This document shows positions 63,065 through 64,000 of a stretch of DNA of 64,000 nucleotides, one piece after another. A model generated the notes under the pieces. It had not been told where the DNA came from. It saw nothing but the letters and a program-made list of their open reading frames with translations, and searched no databases. The stretch comes from Natronosalvus amylolyticus (GTDB lineage: Archaea > Halobacteriota > Halobacteria > Halobacteriales > Natrialbaceae): the NCBI RefSeq assembly GCF_024298845.1, contig NZ_CP101156.1, forward strand, positions 1 to 64,000. The letters are read 5' to 3'. Made by a program: the position numbers and the translations under genes. The first letter of the stretch is position 1; every line of letters begins with the position of its first letter.

Positions 63065-64000
63065 ATGGAAGCAGTCGTCCTTGCCGGCGGGTATGCCACG
63101 CGTCTGTGGCCGATCACCAGACATCGACCGAAGATGTTTCTCCCGCTGGGAGAGACCACGGTTATCGATCGCATCTACGCTGAGTTGGAGTCGATCGATC
63201 GGATCGGCGAGGTGTACGTCAGTACGAACGAACGGTTCGGCGATGTCTTTGCCACACACCTCGCCGAGAGCGAATACGAGAAGCCACAACTGTCGATCGA
63301 GCAAACGGAGAGCGAAGACGAGAAATTGGGCGTCGTTGGCGGGCTTGGACAACTGATCGAGCGGGAAAATATCGACGATGATTTACTGGTTATCGCCGGC
63401 GACAACATCTTCGATTTCGAGCTACGATCCTTTCTCGAGTCCTTCGATGCGAACGCCGCACCGACGATAGCTGCATACGACGTCGAGTCGACAGACCGGG
63501 CCACCGCTTACGGGGTGGTCGATCTCGACGGCGATCGCGTCGCCGGTTTCCAGGAAAAGCCAGAAGACCCCCCGGGAACCCTCGTCTCGATCGGTTGCTA
63601 CGCGTTTCCTCGAGAGGTGCTGTCGCTGATTTCGACCTATCTCGATGCGGGAAACGATCCGGATGAACCGGGGTGGTTCATCGAGTGGCTCCAGTCTCGG
63701 AAACCGACATACGCGTACTCGTTCGACGGCTCCTGGTTCGATATCGGCACCCTGGAAAGTTATCTCGACGCCGTCGCCTGGTCCCTCGATGGCGAATCAC
63801 GGGTTGCCGATGGCGCGTCCGTGGTGGAGTCCACGATTGGCCCGAACGTACACGTAATGGACAACGCGACCGTCGTCGACTCCGTTGTCGAGCGGGCGGT
63901 CATCTTTCCAGAAGTGACCCTCGAGGCGGTCACCGTTTACGGTTCGATCGTCGACGAAGGGGCCACTGTCGGCGGCATCTCTCTGGAAGATGCAATGGTT
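63065..64000 (+). CDS. Sugar-phosphate nucleotidyltransferase (partial, runs off the window)
   Basis: 312 codons with no stop before the window edge. The N-terminal nucleotidyltransferase fold has VVLAGGYATRLWPITRHRPK (the G-x-G-T/R-x-K signature), AGDNIFDF, GFQEKPEDPP, and W-F-D-I-G-T near residue 223. It then moves into a left-handed beta-helix region (VVESTIGPNVHVMDNATVVD). It probably makes an NDP-sugar from a hexose 1-phosphate. Start ATG at 63065. Confidence 0.88.
   Translation, partial: MEAVVLAGGYATRLWPITRHRPKMFLPLGETTVIDRIYAELESIDRIGEVYVSTNERFGDVFATHLAESEYEKPQLSIEQTESEDEKLGVVGGLGQLIERENIDDDLLVIAGDNIFDFELRSFLESFDANAAPTIAAYDVESTDRATAYGVVDLDGDRVAGFQEKPEDPPGTLVSIGCYAFPREVLSLISTYLDAGNDPDEPGWFIEWLQSRKPTYAYSFDGSWFDIGTLESYLDAVAWSLDGESRVADGASVVESTIGPNVHVMDNATVVDSVVERAVIFPEVTLEAVTVYGSIVDEGATVGGISLEDAMV

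Noticed and set aside
41416-64000. An integrated element bounded by a tRNA direct repeat
   Set aside because: I could not find a second copy of the tRNA-Gln 3' end, nor an integrase, in the window; a boundary effect is reported instead.

Overview
This is a haloarchaeal chromosome segment, most likely from the Natrialba/Natronorubrum/Haloterrigena group. The proteins are strongly acidic, the hexamer CTCGAG is very frequent, the PAN, PorAB, TrpCBA and MetG sequences are of haloarchaeal type, many promoters have a TATA-like box about 25-30 nt before the start codon (leaderless style), and there is an intron-containing tRNA-Gln. All calls come from reading the sequence and from knowledge of the families; no database search was run.

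Left part (1-41.3 kb), mostly core metabolism: the proteasomal ATPase PAN; GMP synthase glutaminase subunit; a sugar-type ABC transporter whose binding protein gene converges on its ATPase/permease operon; MetRS; an NSS-family Na+ symporter; a REC-PAS-PAS protein that appears cut off before its kinase domain; MfnA decarboxylase; a UbiA prenyltransferase remnant; PEP synthase 1; a PhzF-like protein; BirA; a Dna2-like nuclease-helicase; a PAP2 phosphatase; the 2-oxoacid:ferredoxin oxidoreductase pair; and an aromatic amino-acid block (aroC, aroA, trpCBA and the archaeal shikimate-entry aldolase), followed by a ferritin-like/DtxR-type regulator pair. A frameshifted HNH gene and the tRNA-Gln(UUG) gene (30-nt intron) close this part.

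Right part (41.6-64 kb), accessory in character and with fewer CTCGAG sites: a second PEP synthase divergent from an ADP-dependent sugar kinase; seven intact universal stress protein (Usp) genes plus one Usp remnant within 15 kb; a sugar isomerase-like TIM barrel; DUF2267; a CorC-like membrane protein; an alpha/beta hydrolase; an exported 2Fe-2S ferredoxin lipoprotein; an E1-like enzyme; a PhaB/FabG reductase; a P2A-type cation ATPase; and a sugar nucleotidyltransferase cut by the window end. Several genes here are decayed (methyltransferase, flavin-nucleotide-binding protein, Usp fragment), and an IS1341-type TnpB element with intact catalytic residues lies inside. The gene mix resembles bacterial hypoxia/dormancy regulons.

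Three families of short non-coding inverted-repeat elements run through the window: A (82 bp, two copies), B (about 88 bp, three copies and two fragments) and C (about 100 bp, three copies). Families B and C tend to start exactly at the 3' ends of genes, and in three cases the end of B carries the gene's stop codon.
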